DNA from: Panorpa germanica | Lineage: Eukaryota; Arthropoda; Insecta; Mecoptera; Panorpidae | NCBI GenBank assembly: GCA_963678705.1 | Contig: OY783212.1 | Coordinates: forward strand, 5,022,001 to 5,086,000 | Reading direction: 5' to 3' | Length of the DNA stretch: 64,000 nt | Shown: piece after piece, positions 26,063 through 37,990 of the stretch | How the letters are laid out: every line of letters begins with the position of its first letter | How positions within the stretch are numbered: position 1 is the first letter of the stretch | Position numbers and translations under genes: made by a program | The notes under the pieces: generated by a model | What the model was told of the DNA's origin: nothing | The model's input: only the letters and a program-made list of their open reading frames with translations | The model's database searches: none

Positions 26063-29000
26063 GTATATGTAAAAGAGAAAATAAACAATTTACTTTTAAG
26101 TACTAGTAAAACAAAATATGATTCTTTTAAAAAAAGAATTTTTAATGGCACGTGTGGAGAAACATATGTATTAAAGATTGTGTTTACACTGTCAAAAGTT
26201 AGGATGGATTAATTTCACTATACATATTCATGGGCTATTATAATAATATAGTAGCAAACTGTAAAACGTTGTATAATGGTCGTGTTTTATTATGCAAATT
26301 TATTTGTACATCTTTGTTGGTGTTGGCTTTAGTTGTGTCATGTTTTAAGCTCTGCTTGTGTGGTCCAGATAAATGTTTGTGTCTGTCTTCAAAGACAGCT
26401 TCGGTAATTTGTTCAATGTTCATTAACTTTGCGTTTTTACGTAAATTTGCTATAAATAATATTTCCATGATGTATAACAAAATGCCTTTGACTTGTGATC
26501 AACTCTTTAAATTTTGATTGTTTTATCTTTGCAAAATTAGCATATTCAAATAGCATGTTGCCATGTAAAAAGTGTCCTCATAATAGTTGAATAAGTCCTT
26601 TGTTCAGTGCTTGCAAATAAGCAATTGTTTTATTTATGCAATGCTATAAAATTCCAATCAAGTTTTTTTTGTAGTGGTGTGTCCAGATTGAATGCAATTA
26701 ATTACTGTTGTTAAATTTTGTCAATTTTTTTCTTAATAAACAATAATACATTTTGAGAATTGACAGAATCTCTGAAATCTAGTCCTACCTTTTTATTGCG
26801 AACGTCGGTTTACGGCAAATAAAAAAGTATAAGAATAAACAAACATCGACCTAGAAACATAATAACACTCTATATATAATATTATTATGCAGTATAGTTC
26901 ACAAATATGGGACTTTGACAACATAAAAACAACTAACTAAGATTACCGGTTAGAAAATGTTGGAAATACTCCAACTTTAAAAAAATAAAAAAGACTTATC
27001 TAAAATTAAGCACCCCTTTTTATAAAATTTTACCTTTATTTATTGTTTAAAAATAATAATCGCAACAGATGCAACATCTGTGATTTAAATCCAAAAGTTT
27101 TGTAAATTCACGCTTTCGATTCTATGAGATTTAATTAATAGTTTGACATCCTTTATCGCTTTTGTGGTGGATTATCTTCATCCTGATATTTATTATAGCG
27201 TGATCTTCGTATTTATTATGTACATAAAATAAGATGGAGATAAAATATTTTATTTATGAGATACAAATAAATATGAAATAGACTGATCTTAGAAACAGCT
27301 TAAACTCACTGAGTAAGTTAATTTTGGATCAAAAAGATTTGCTGAATATAATTAAATTATATCTAAAGAATATTTAGAAATAATTTCATAGGGATGACAT
27401 AGTAAATATTTTAATAATTCGATAAAAATAGAATGAATAATGGAGAATAAATAAAACTTTCAACGTCAGTTCTCACACATCTGGACCCTGCGGCTTCGGC
27501 ATCAACTGCAAGCTGCATGTGCATCAAAAGATTCGTTTTAATTTTACGTATTATTTATTTAGAGAAGTAACTATTAAAAAAACATTATGGTTCAAAAGCA
27601 ATAGAACTAAGTGTGGAGTATATGCAGAGAGTTGTGTAGTATATTGTAATAGTTAAATAAAAAATTAAACAACTATAAATTTAAGCTCTGTAACATTTTA
27701 TTATAAAAATAAGAATACTCTGTTACCAATTAGAAGTCATTTTAAAAAAAAATTACAAAGGATAAAAAAAATGTAAACACAGTTTGACAGTTGGATTTAT
27801 AGGTTACTATTTTTGTCCCTTCGTTCGGCTTTCCTCTTTTACCGGCGTTTCTCTTACTGTATGTCGCAAGTATAGATCAGAGATATCAAACTCAAACATT
27901 ACGGGGCCACCGTAATGGATACTGGTGGAGACTAACAATTACTGAAATATTATGTAGTACCTACAAAGCTACACTCATAAAAAACTTCATAACATTTCTG
28001 AAGCATATTTTATAAACAGTGCATTGAAAAAGAATTCAGATCCCGTATATTAATTTTCAAAATATAAAATGCATTTTAATAGAAATGCATTAATATATTC
28101 AAACAATATTTTAAAATAATACATCTTAAAATAATTAATATACCTGGCTCTTAATTTTAATATGTATTTATCATTAAATTTAAGTACATTTTTAACAGAG
28201 TATGGAGAATGATATTTCAGCTTATTATAAATTCTTATCAATATTTTCTTATTATGAAAAGTGCTTAATTTTGTCAGGAAAGTTTGATTTAAAGCAGGCT
28301 CAAAAAATAAGTTTATAACAGCAACATTATTATTTGAAATTTGGACATGAGCATATTATATAAGATAGAAATATATTTCTGTTATTATTTCACTTCTTTG
28401 AAATAGTCATTCTTGCTATTGGTTTTATGTACCCTTTATTTGATTTAAAAAAAATTAATCCGATGAAACCCGATTTTCTTTACCGATATTTAATCATTAT
28501 TCAATTGATTTTGTTAAATGAAGTAAGAATCAAAACGAAGAGATATATTTTTGCTCTGAACAAAAATGAGCTAAATAATTTCGATTTTTTAAATTAAATT
28601 TATTTAACGTCGGCCTATTCTCGATGCTGATAACCTGTGTTTGTGATGCTGTGGTTTCATATATATATACTACATATATGAAAACATATACTACACATAT
28701 TCGGGGATCGAACCCGAGGACAATACATCAATAATAATGGAAAATATCAACAAAGAATAAACTCTCAAAAAAATATACGTTGTTATGTATAGCTGCTACT
28801 AAGTGTGTTTGTAACGCCTGTAATTTTAGGTCTGCAAACCGCATCTTTGAAACTCCAATTTCAAAGTGTGTAGGGCACTTTTCGTTAGTTGTAACGCCGT
28901 AGTACTGAAAGAATAGTAAACATAAGGTCGAGAGACTAACATGACGGTGAAACTCCAGCGGGATGGAATTCTACCTCGCATGTTATGACGGCGATGACTG

Positions 29001-30287
29001 TTGTGCATCCAACAGCACTACAGCACTATAGCAGCGTTCTTTCTTCTTTCACAAGCTTAAAATAGTCGAATGTGTAATGTAGCTACGTGAATTATGATCA
29101 GTATTATAATGCTAATGTTTTTTTTTACTTTATTGTTAAAATTAGTTATGAAAGAAACACCATGACTTAAATTTATCAACACCTCAACATATTAATTAGA
29201 ATTTATGAAAATAACGATGTAAAATTTAAATTATGTCTGTAGTTAAGTTACAAGTTGAAAGCATTCTTCACATTTCTTTAACGCATCTAGTTTTTGTTGT
29301 TATTAATCTTCATTTGTACATCACACTTAAAACGTTGGTCCTTTATTATCTGTTGTCTTCAATGCATATTTCAATGTATAATATTATAGAGTTACTATAT
29401 TGGTATACTAATAAATTATGTCTTATTAGCTTTCGTAAAGAAATGCCTAAACGTAATGGTGTCCGGAATTTATTTTTATTTTATCCATCGGCCAACTTTC
29501 GCTGTGGCTCTGTCTGATATGAAATGAATAGGAAAGTAAATAAATGACATACAAACACAGCGACGATCAATTGGAAAGAAATGAATTTGATTTTCAAAAA
29601 TACGCGCATATTCAAATGCAATGTTGTATCAAAATGTCAAGTCAATCGACAACATATTCAGGCTGAATTATTACATGTAAGGATTATACATAAAGAAATC
29701 AATACACTTTTAATAAAAGTCGTTAGGAATACAATAAATTCAATTTTGAATATGTATGTATGTACTTAAAATGACCGTTACTTTTTAATTTTCAATACAC
29801 AGTTTTTTGTTTATATTGTTCAAAGAGTTATAACATGTTGCATATGATTAGTATGTCCCACCATATGGTGTGCGGCGAATGTTGGTACCCTGCTGAGTTA
29901 TTGACGGCGATCTCAAGTATTTTAGGCAAGAAAATGACGTATGTTTGTTAACATACAGTTTGCAATGTTTCAAAGTTATGTTTTTCGGGACAAAGAGCTC
30001 CCCGCAAAGCTTGACATATTGTGTCCGTGTTAGTTTTATTAGTGCCTCTGTTGATTTGCTTGTAGTTTTATAGTTGCTCTATACACAAATACTCTATACA
30101 TTTTTTGATCAGATCTGGTACATAATTAGTGCCGTATTAAGACTTGGAGGTTCTTTGTTGTTCCATTATTCTTCTATGCTTCATTTTTTTTAAGTAAAGT
30201 TTTTTATCGATGGTTTTAGTTTATTTTTTTCCTTGACTTTTATTCGTCATAGCCACCATCAAACATTTTTTATACATATTTTACAAT
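26063..30287. other. intron, no gene seen
   Basis: AT-rich sequence. GC-richer unassigned patches lie at about 27470-27530 and 28800-29030. Open frames around 26230-26517 and 29233-29769 show no family features. One SINE (28578-28735) was recognised. Confidence 0.4.
28578..28735 (-). repeat. SINE copy 6 (internally deleted)
   Basis: Tail-side sequence AACGTCGGCCTATTCTCGAT at the left and a clear B-box complement (GGGGATCGAACCC) at about 28703-28716 at the right. Much of the body is missing. Confidence 0.65.
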
Positions 30288-30540
30288 TTATAATTCAATT
30301 TTACAAATTTCTAAATATTTAAATAATTCACTAATTAATTTTGAATCACTTAACAAAAATTTAGTATTAACAGGAAAAGTTTTAACCATATCTGATATTT
30401 CACTATTGAATTTTGATCTTTCTAAAGTATAATTTATGCATTCAAATATAATATGTTGCATAATATGTTTACTTCTGGTTCCCTTGTCTCCGCCGTTTCA
30501 TACGTTGAGTGCAATGCGTCTGATGCGAACCTGTGGACGC
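30288..30540 (-). pseudogene. 3' relic of a non-LTR retrotransposon ORF2
   Basis: Read on the minus strand, one frame gives NGGDKGTRSKHIMQHIIFEC followed by INYTLERSKFN, and stays open to a TAA at 30288-30290. The pattern of an H-x(3)-H with a downstream FEC and then a helix with an Arg is the cysteine/histidine segment at the C-terminus of many insect LINE reverse transcriptases. The first Cys is lost and an in-frame stop interrupts the upstream part. No reverse transcriptase core is present, so this is a 5'-truncated dead copy. Confidence 0.5.
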
Positions 30541-30748
30541 TTATCTTGAGATACTAATCGGTTTAGGTGCATCCATTGGTTTTAAATAGCTATTGAGATA
30601 TGAATTTATTATTCCCCGAATTGCGTGTATCAAAGATTTTCGCCCCTGATGCACTATCTTTAAATAACATGAATATATTTCTAAAAAACTTTTTTCAACT
30701 TTTAAGCTGGAAAGCGCGAATCTTATTCATAAATAATGTATTTTTATA

Positions 30749-31588
30749 TCCTATATTATAATGTCCCAGGTGTATATTTATATTCTTATAGTCTTATATT
30801 CTTATATTCTTATATTCTTATATTCTTATATTCTTATATGTTTATATGTTTGGTTCAAATTTTGTATGGCATCTCGAAAACGGCTCCAGGGAAGTTTTTG
30901 AAAATTTCCTATTTCGTAGAGAAAAAAATTCTAAGACTTTTGGCGTCCCCGGATTTTTCTCTGAATTTCCTGGAAACCCGTAATTTTGGAAAAACTGGAA
31001 AAAAAGTGAGCCCTTTTTTGCTATATTACTTTGAATTCGTAAAAGATAGAAAGTTGAAATTTTGCATGTGTATTAAGCTATTTAATGCTGACATTTCTCA
31101 AAAATTAGAAATTCAAAAATTGAAAAAGGGGGGGTTGAAAAAGTTCGGGGGCCCGGTAGAGAACTTTGGAGAAAGTTCATATTCTGGATTCTAGAATAAT
31201 TAAGTATATTATTAATAAAAAAAAATTCAAAATTTAAAAATTTTATTTGGGGGCACGGGGGCAGTATTTGCCGAGAGTAAAAATTGTGCTAGAAAGTTGA
31301 AATTTTGTATATAGGCTAACCTTGGTAACTTATTTACGAATCGAAAAAAAAATCCCAAATTTTGAAAAAAAGTTGGTCAAATAACGCATAAATTGAAAAT
31401 ATTTTTTATTTTGATAAAAAAAAAATATTTTTTTAATCAATTTATATGTGTGTATATGTGCGCGAGTTTATTTATTATTTCAATTTAAAAATAGAACAGT
31501 TAAATATAAAATTTAATTACGAATTATTTTATTGGATTCAAACGATACACGCCTAAAAGGCATCGTTTTGCGACGGGGGTAAACTCAG
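30749..31588 (+). mobile_element. Helitron-like element, copy 1
   Basis: It begins TCCTATATTATAATG directly after an A and ends at a decayed hairpin (CATCG...CGACG) followed by GGGGTAAACTCAG. It is about 80 percent or more alike to the next copy over its length at an offset of about 839 bp. An 8 bp repeat (TTATATTC) is expanded near its left end. Its 152-codon open frame has no Rep or helicase motif. Confidence 0.7.
30782..30838. repeat. 8 bp tandem repeat (TTATATTC)n
   Basis: About six to seven units, present in Helitron copy 1 and not in copy 2, so it expanded after the duplication. Confidence 0.85.
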
Positions 31589-32375
31589 TCTTATTTATAA
31601 TGTTCCAAATGTATATTTATGATCTTATGATTTTATATATTTGGTAGTAAACTTTGTATGGCAGCGCGAAGACGGCTCCGTCAATGTTTTTGAAAATTGC
31701 CTATTTCGTAGAGAAAAAAATTCAAAGACTTTTGGCGTGCTCGGATTTATCCCTGAATTTTCTGGAAACCCGTGATTTTGAAAAAACTGGAAAAAAAGTG
31801 TGCCCTTTTTTGCTGTATTACTTTTAATTCGTAAAAGATAGAAAGTTGAAATTTTGCATGTGTATTAAGCTATTTAAGGCTGATATTTCTCAAAAATTAG
31901 AAATTCAAAAATTGAAAAAGGGGGGGTTAAAGAAATTCGGGGGCCCGGTAGGAAACTTTGGAGAAAGTTCATATTCTGAATTCTGGAATGATTAAGTATA
32001 TTATTAATGAAAAAAAAATTCAAAATTTTATTGGGGGGCACGGGGGCAGTATTTGTAAAGTTTAGTTTCGATCAGTATCAGTTTTTTTAAATTTTGTATA
32101 TAGGCCTTGGTAACTTATTTACGAATCGAAAAAAAAATCACAAATTTTGAAAAAAAGTTGTCTAAATATCGCATAAATTCAAAATATTTTTTATTTTGAT
32201 ATAAAAAATGTATTTTCTTAGTCAGTTTGTATGAAAAATTAATTGTTATTAAATTTAAAATCAATATAGAACGAGTTTATTTATTATTTCAAATTAAAAA
32301 TGGAATTAAATTTTTACATGAAATTCAAGCCACTCATAAAAAACAAACGTCGCTTGCGACGGGGGTAAAAGCTAG
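31589..32375 (+). mobile_element. Helitron-like element, copy 2, intact 3' end
   Basis: It begins TCTTATTTATAATG with no base between it and copy 1. It ends with the perfect hairpin CGTCGC-TT-GCGACG (32348-32361), ten bases, CTAG (32372-32375) and then T. This is the textbook Helitron 3' terminus with insertion between A and T. It is non-autonomous. Confidence 0.82.
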
Positions 32376-33185
32376 TCATAAATATAAAATACGAATATGT
32401 TCAAAATATATTGAGAATTTAAAATATACACCTCTATTATAATACACATCATTGAATTTATTTATAGAATAAAAATCCTTTAAAAATAAAAAATACATCC
32501 TTTTATCCCTTTTATAAATCCTCCCTCTTTATCTTAAAAAAATCCGTGTACTTTTTCATCCAGCCAACCGCTCCCTAAAATATTAAATTACATGAAAATG
32601 ACAATCATCCTGAGGGATTGTTCACTAATGCAAAAGGAGCTAAAAAAAAATTCATCCGAAAACATTCACAAAACAAACTGAAAATAAACGCTTATGCAAA
32701 TTTCTGAAGTGAAGGTATACTGTACTTTGAGGATGATGAATTAATAGAGCGGGGGTGCGGAGAGGGAGACTGTATTTCAGTTTGTACAGGTCCTATTGTG
32801 TGGTTTAGAAAATGCAAACAAAAAGAAATACATAGATTTGTATTAATCCATTTTGTATGCGCGTTATTCGCATAATATAAATAATTATTTATAATAATAA
32901 TATTACTGACACTGATTTATTACTGCAAATGTTTGTATTTTACCTTTACAAAAGCAAAATATAGAAATGAATATCAAAAAGTTTATTATTTAAAAATTAA
33001 ATATGTATACAAATTGAAGATGAATCACATGTGTTTAAATGGTTTAAGTATTAGATACTTGTTCAGGTTCTCTTTAATAGATGGCGGTGATTACATTATA
33101 TTAAGTTGATTCTAGATCCTACAATTCTACTTTTTTTGTATTTACATAAAATAACTTGTATTCATATATATGGTTTTTTTTACAG
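32376..33185. other. intron, no gene seen
   Basis: AT-rich sequence up to the acceptor at 33186. No further repeat recognised. Confidence 0.4.
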
Positions 33186-33328
33186 ACAATTACCATCTCC
33201 ATATTGCAAAGCAGCACCCACCGCAAATGGAGGTTCTGCTATTCCGCTTCCTGGATCAGCTCTTCCGGCTAGAAGATGTCCACCGGATAAAGTTAGACCG
33301 TTGCCACCAACTCCAGGACAGCATCCAG
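33186..33328 (+). CDS. sick: navigator exon: proline-rich linker with SAIP motif
   Basis: The acceptor is TTTTTTTACAG, and the donor G/GTAATT begins at 33329. The exon enters in phase 2 and leaves in phase 1. It encodes QLPSPYCKAAPTANGGSAIP and a continuation with ALPARRCPPDKVRPLPPTPG. The stretch is rich in Pro, Ala and Arg and follows the CH domain as in other navigators. SAIP fits the S-x-I-P consensus for EB1-type plus-end proteins, and RPLPPTP resembles an SH3 ligand. It is the common acceptor for the CH exon and for the candidate alternative first exons. Confidence 0.92.
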
Positions 33329-33405
33329 GTAATTGTATTAAAAATTGTTATTTGCATTAATTAAATATGTGGTGTTATATTATAATTACGTTTTTGATTG
33401 TAAAG

Positions 33406-33511
33406 GAATTCCTGGCTTGGTTAGGCCTGGTGGTGGTCCATCTGCGTCTAGTAGTCGATCGGCTAGTCCACAAGGTAGCAGCAGTCTAATTCCTAGAGCA
33501 CCTACTTCCAG
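33406..33511 (+). CDS. sick: navigator exon: Gly/Ser-rich linker with SLIP motif
   Basis: This exon lies 77 bp after the previous one. The acceptor is TGTAAAG and the donor CCAG/GTAAGA; it enters in phase 1 and leaves in phase 2. It encodes GIPGLVRPGGGPSASSSRSA, then a Ser-rich run ending LIPRAPTSR. S-L-I-P followed by Arg is a good S-x-I-P candidate, because positive charge nearby favours EB binding. It carries no fold of its own and is expected to be disordered. Confidence 0.9.
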
Positions 33512-33583
33512 GTAAGAATATTAAACCTTCATTCAGTACTGTGCGTCGGATATTTTTTTAATGTTTGTTTTAATGTTTTATAG

Positions 33584-35152
33584 ACCAAATTCCATTACAA
33601 CGCCACCTATTAGCAAAATACCGGCAAGTCCTTATAGTCATCCATCAATTCAAAATGGAGGTCTACAGCTACAAAATGGCGGACAAATGCAAAATGGTGG
33701 AAAACAATCAATGTTGGATAAACTTAAACTATTCAACAAAGAAAAAACTCCAGAACGTTCAAAGACACAAATATCAAAACGAACATCGAGTTCTAGCGGT
33801 TTCTCGTCAGCCAGGTCCGAAAGATCAGACTCAAGTTTAAGTTTGAATGACAGTAGCACGGCTACCAACCTAAAAACACCAGGGGCTCTACAAATGAAAC
33901 AAAAATCAGTTGTTGAGCAATCAAAAGATCAGAAAAGTTTTAAATCAAAATTAGTTAGTTCCAAACAAATTAAAGAAGTGCCAAAAACAACAAAATTAGA
34001 TAAAAATGTAACAAAATTAGAAAAACCTACAAATAAATTAGTGAAAGAAAACATATCAGATACAAAAATATCACCGCCTAGAAATATTAAGTCACAGGTT
34101 CAACAACCACTAGAAGTTGAAACCAAAATAAAAATTCCTAATATTAATTCAAAGATGGCTGACTCTAAAATAAAATCAACAAGTCAGATTAGATTGAACA
34201 TGGAAAGACCAATATCAGAAAATAGAAATACGTTAGAACAGAACAAAGTCATATCAAATATTCAGCAGCCGAAAATGGTGGTTCAAAATCAAATCGGAAC
34301 TGGAATTCCGAAACCAATGGCCGCCATTAAAGGTCAAACGAAGGTGATCAAGGAAGAGTCTAAATCAAAGTTGGAAGCTCCTTATAAAGGAGTAGCATGC
34401 GACAATGTGGACTCGAATTCCACAGAAAATAATCAAAGTGCCAATCTAAACATATCGAATAGTAATCTTAATGTTGTTAAGGATTCTCAAAAGCAAATGT
34501 TGATAGTATCTCCTATGCCTAGTAAGGACAACACCGCAATGTCGGATAGCACGCATTCAAATTCAACGCACAGTGCATCAACAGGCCAAAATTCTAATTC
34601 CAGCGAAAGTAGTGTCATCTATCGACCGAGCAGTGAATCAGGATCTGATGTTCTCCAAACAAAAACAAATAAAAATCCAGTTATTCCAAATCGTAAATTA
34701 GAACACACAAATTACATACCCGACGTAATTTCGGAATCTGATTACGAACTGAACGAACTTAAGAGCCAAATTCAAGCGCACAACCAAGTACTTAAACCAG
34801 CGGATAAACAAAATGTGAAAATATTAAATAACCAAATTATTAAAAATTTTGAAAATAAAGTTGGTGTTTTGAAAGAAGAAGAAGAAATGTCTGTTAAACC
34901 TATGAGACCTTTGTTGAGAGGTTACGGAAGTCACGTAACGTTGCCAACGCGGGGTAACAGATCCGGTAACCAAATTATTTCGGAGTATTGTGAATTGGAT
35001 ACAATGAATGGTTATCTATCTGACGGAGATGTTCTCCGAGGGTGCTCCAGCAACGGCAGGGCCTCTCATAGTGATGGCTATGTCTCGGAAGGGGGCTCCA
35101 GTCTTTATGGAAGGAGAATGGCGCATTCCATACCTCACGGCTATGATACCAG
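33584..35152 (+). CDS. sick: navigator large central exon with NAV signature blocks
   Basis: This 1,569 bp exon is phase 2 at both ends (acceptor TTTTATAG, donor CCAG/GTTAGT) and encodes about 523 residues. It starts with PNSITTPPISKIPASP, where SKIP is a canonical SxIP motif. Short Gly-Gly repeats (LQNGG, MQNGG) follow, then SMLDKLKLFNKEKTPE, a block found in all navigators. The middle is low-complexity, Lys/Ser/Asn/Gln-rich and probably disordered, with TGIPKP as a further possible EB site. The end carries LDTMNGYLSDGDVL and SDGYVSEGGSSLYGRR, matching the paired GYLSDGD / GYMTDGG blocks of vertebrate NAVs. Continuing past 35152 gives about 17 residues and a stop, so intron retention would yield a truncated protein. 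The identity is firm from the signature blocks. Confidence 0.95.
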
Positions 35153-35999
35153 GTTAGTTTTTTCTTTACAATCTAACTCTTATGGAAAATTTAAAAAAAA
35201 CTAAAGATATTCTTTAAGTGATATCAAAAACTTTATAAATTTTTAACTAAATTAGAGCATTTAGTTAAAAAGTAATCGAGAAATTAATAGTTACGACGGT
35301 TTACCTCTCAGACACACAATTAATTGTCATTTACACAAATTTATAAACTAATTTATCGCAAAAAACAATCTATATAATTTTAAATTAAAATAAACCCACT
35401 TTAACATCAATAGATATTTTTTTCGGGAGTTTTGGATTATTTCCATTTTGAATAGAGTGCTTTTGTTCATTGTTCGAGCGCACAATAGAAGAGTTTTTGG
35501 TATAGGAAGCTAGATATTTCAGTAAACCAGCACTGTTAGCTTTCATAGTTACACCACATCGGTTGGTATCGATATTGAAAAGGAAATTATATTCAACAAC
35601 CTGCCTCCAACTCTCAAACAGATATAATAGTTTTCAATTGAAACTTTACTGACAATGGATATGTACTATGTAGTTTGTCGTATCTATCGTTACCTGACGC
35701 AACGAAGGTAAGGTTTTATCAACTTCCAGAAGTGTGAAGATGTATACGTCTTCTATACGTAAGATAAATTGAGATATCGACACTATTTGGGGCCGTTTAC
35801 TGAAGTACCTTCACATGTAATTTAAACACTTTAAAACAATTTAAAATTTATTCTATTAAAGCGACGAAAATAATTCTCTAATGCGTTTTGAATAAACAAA
35901 TTATGGGCAACCGTACTCTGAAGGTACCACTTTCTCAAGACAATATTGTCTTGCTCGTAGAAAGATTAAGACGCTAATAGTTTTATCTTAAGGCAGACT
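35153..35999. other. intron, no gene seen
   Basis: AT-rich sequence after the large exon. No recognised repeat. Confidence 0.4.
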
Positions 36000-36500
36000 T
36001 GTTGGTAGATAAATTGACTAAAAAAAAATATTTTTTTCAACAAAATAAAAAATATTTTGAATTTATTCGTTATTTGACCAACTTTTTTTCAAAATTCCGG
36101 ATTTTTTTTTCGATTTGTAAAGTAGGTACCAAAGTTAGCCCATATATAAAATTTCAACTTCCTAACCCAATTTTTACCCTCGACAAAAACCACCCCCGTG
36201 ACCCCAAATAAAATTATTGAATTTTGGATATATTTTTTTAATAACATATTTCATTACTAAATAATCTAAAATTTGATTTTTCTACAAAGTTTCATACCGA
36301 GCCCCCTAATTTTCTCAACGCCTTCTTTTCAAATTTTTTAATTTCTAATTTTCTAAAATTGTTAGTATTAAACACCGTAATACACATACCAAATTTCAAC
36401 TTTCTATCTTTTACGAATTAAAAGTTATAGAGCAAAAAGTAAAAAAAATATTTCAGTTTTTCGAAAATTACGGATTTCAACGAAATTCAGGGGGGCAATT
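35999..36500 (-). mobile_element. Helitron-like element, copy 3 (inverted fragment)
   Basis: Its reverse complement follows copies 1 and 2 block by block: AATTCGTAAAAGATAGAAAG, TTGAAATTT.G.ATGTGTAT, GGGG(T/C)CACGGGGG and TTGAAAAAAAGTTGGTCAAA. Both termini are missing. Confidence 0.8.
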
Positions 36501-37475
36501 CAAAACTAAAACTAAAACGCAATTCAATATGTAGTAGTACTCAACTATTATGCTTGGGTTCGATTCCCCAATTAATAAAATTATAAAGTAGTTTTTCTGT
36601 GATTAAGAGCTATTTAGATCAATCTAAAAACCCTGTTTATCAAAAAATGAAATTTTCTTTTACGAAAAACAATCCCTTTCATAAAAATATTTAAATCCAA
36701 ATAAAAAGACAAAAGCGTATGTAAGATGGTTTTAACAAGAATAATTTAAATTCAATAAAATTGACTTGATCTAATCTCAAAGGTTATAAAACGTGACTCT
36801 GAATAAATAAACAATTGATCTGAGGGAAAAAAGTTTACGTTTATCATCTAGTAACCCTTGGGGTTTAGGGGAGACAGAAAGCTTAGAAGAATAGACGGTT
36901 GGCAGTTCCAATATAAACCTAACCTACGAAAAGAAAAACGAAAACGATCTCAAGTTAATGCAGTGTGAATTTAATACAAGCACAAACTCCTGTTTCATTG
37001 TCCTACAGCATCACTAAGAGAATCAAATCCATAACCAACACGCGAGATGCGGAGATAGATCATCTACCCCTAATTTATCATACGTAAGTAGAAACCAGAC
37101 AGTGCACAAGACTTAGGGGGTGCAAAGAGAATGGAATGAGGGTGGATTTATGAGAATATCATAGATATAAATGTGACTAAAACGTGCGAGGAAAATCTAA
37201 TTTAATCTAATGGAATTATGACAGTTCATCCGTTAAAACAAACCGTATCCATGTTTTTTGAAAATCCCATTACTGACAACTTAACAACAGAAATAATCTA
37301 ATTTGGAATTTCAAATTTGCAATTAGGCAAGTGACAACAAGGAAGAAATTAGATTATGTTAGAAAGAGCAATGAAGCAATTTTATTTGTTGTAGAGAAAT
37401 ATTTTATTTATTCTTCTTTAGCACTTGTTGGTGAGGCCACAAGTTCTCGTATAAAATATAAAATCTCAAACGATG

Positions 37476-37534
37476 CACTGTAGAAAAAATTGGTCGAGAA
37501 ATTGCTTTAGACGCCTCTTTCTTAAGCTAAGGCA
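37476..37534 (+). repeat. repeat C (TCTTTCTTAGGCTAAGGC type), copy 1
   Basis: It shares AAAAATTGGTCGA, GAAAT and GCCTCTTTCTTAAGCTAAGG with 55052-55114 and with the palindrome at 23597-23643. Probably an end of an unclassified DNA transposon. Confidence 0.55.
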
Positions 37535-37745
37535 GCGCGGAAATACATTTGTAAAACTGAACTATATAAATGTACACGCTCTCTGCTGATTTCAAAGTCG
37601 CGCGGAAAAGTTTGCAGTTTGATACAAATTTTTCTTTTTCTTAATTATAGTTATTTTACATTTATTATATCATTTTATAAGATAATTTCTAAATTAATTC
37701 ACAATTTTTAGTAATAATTACAAATTTTCAAATTCTCATTTCCTA

Positions 37746-37990
37746 AATTGGTGAAATGTCCTGTTTTGTGACGTTTCTATCACTATTGCACTTCAATTAT
37801 AGTTCACATCAACTTTATCTTCATTTGTACTGCGACAGGTGGAGTGGTTTCTCCATTTGCAGCCGATAAAATAGATATTTCAAATGAACGACTGTGAGAA
37901 ACTGAATTGTAAATGAACTCTTTCATGACAGAAAAATCATGACGCATCTTCAATATGATGACAAAGTGACTCCAAAATGTTTACTGGGTT
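37746..37990 (+). repeat. repeat A, copy 1
   Basis: Colinear over about 245 bp with 57968-58212, for example TTCATTTGTA, CGACAGGTGGAGTGGTT, GCATCTTCAATATGAT and TGTTTACTGGGTT. Non-coding and of unknown class. Confidence 0.8.

Noticed and set aside
29855..29885. Palindrome CACCATATGGTG
   Set aside because: A 12 bp perfect palindrome is expected by chance in 64 kb or may be a simple E-box-like site. No further context.
30736..31194. 152-codon open frame
   Set aside because: Lies within Helitron copy 1. It has no Rep or helicase motif and is not preserved in copy 2.
36545..36570. tRNA-like B box GGGTTCGATTCCCC
   Set aside because: No acceptor stem, A box or cloverleaf could be formed around it. 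Probably a SINE or other pol III remnant.
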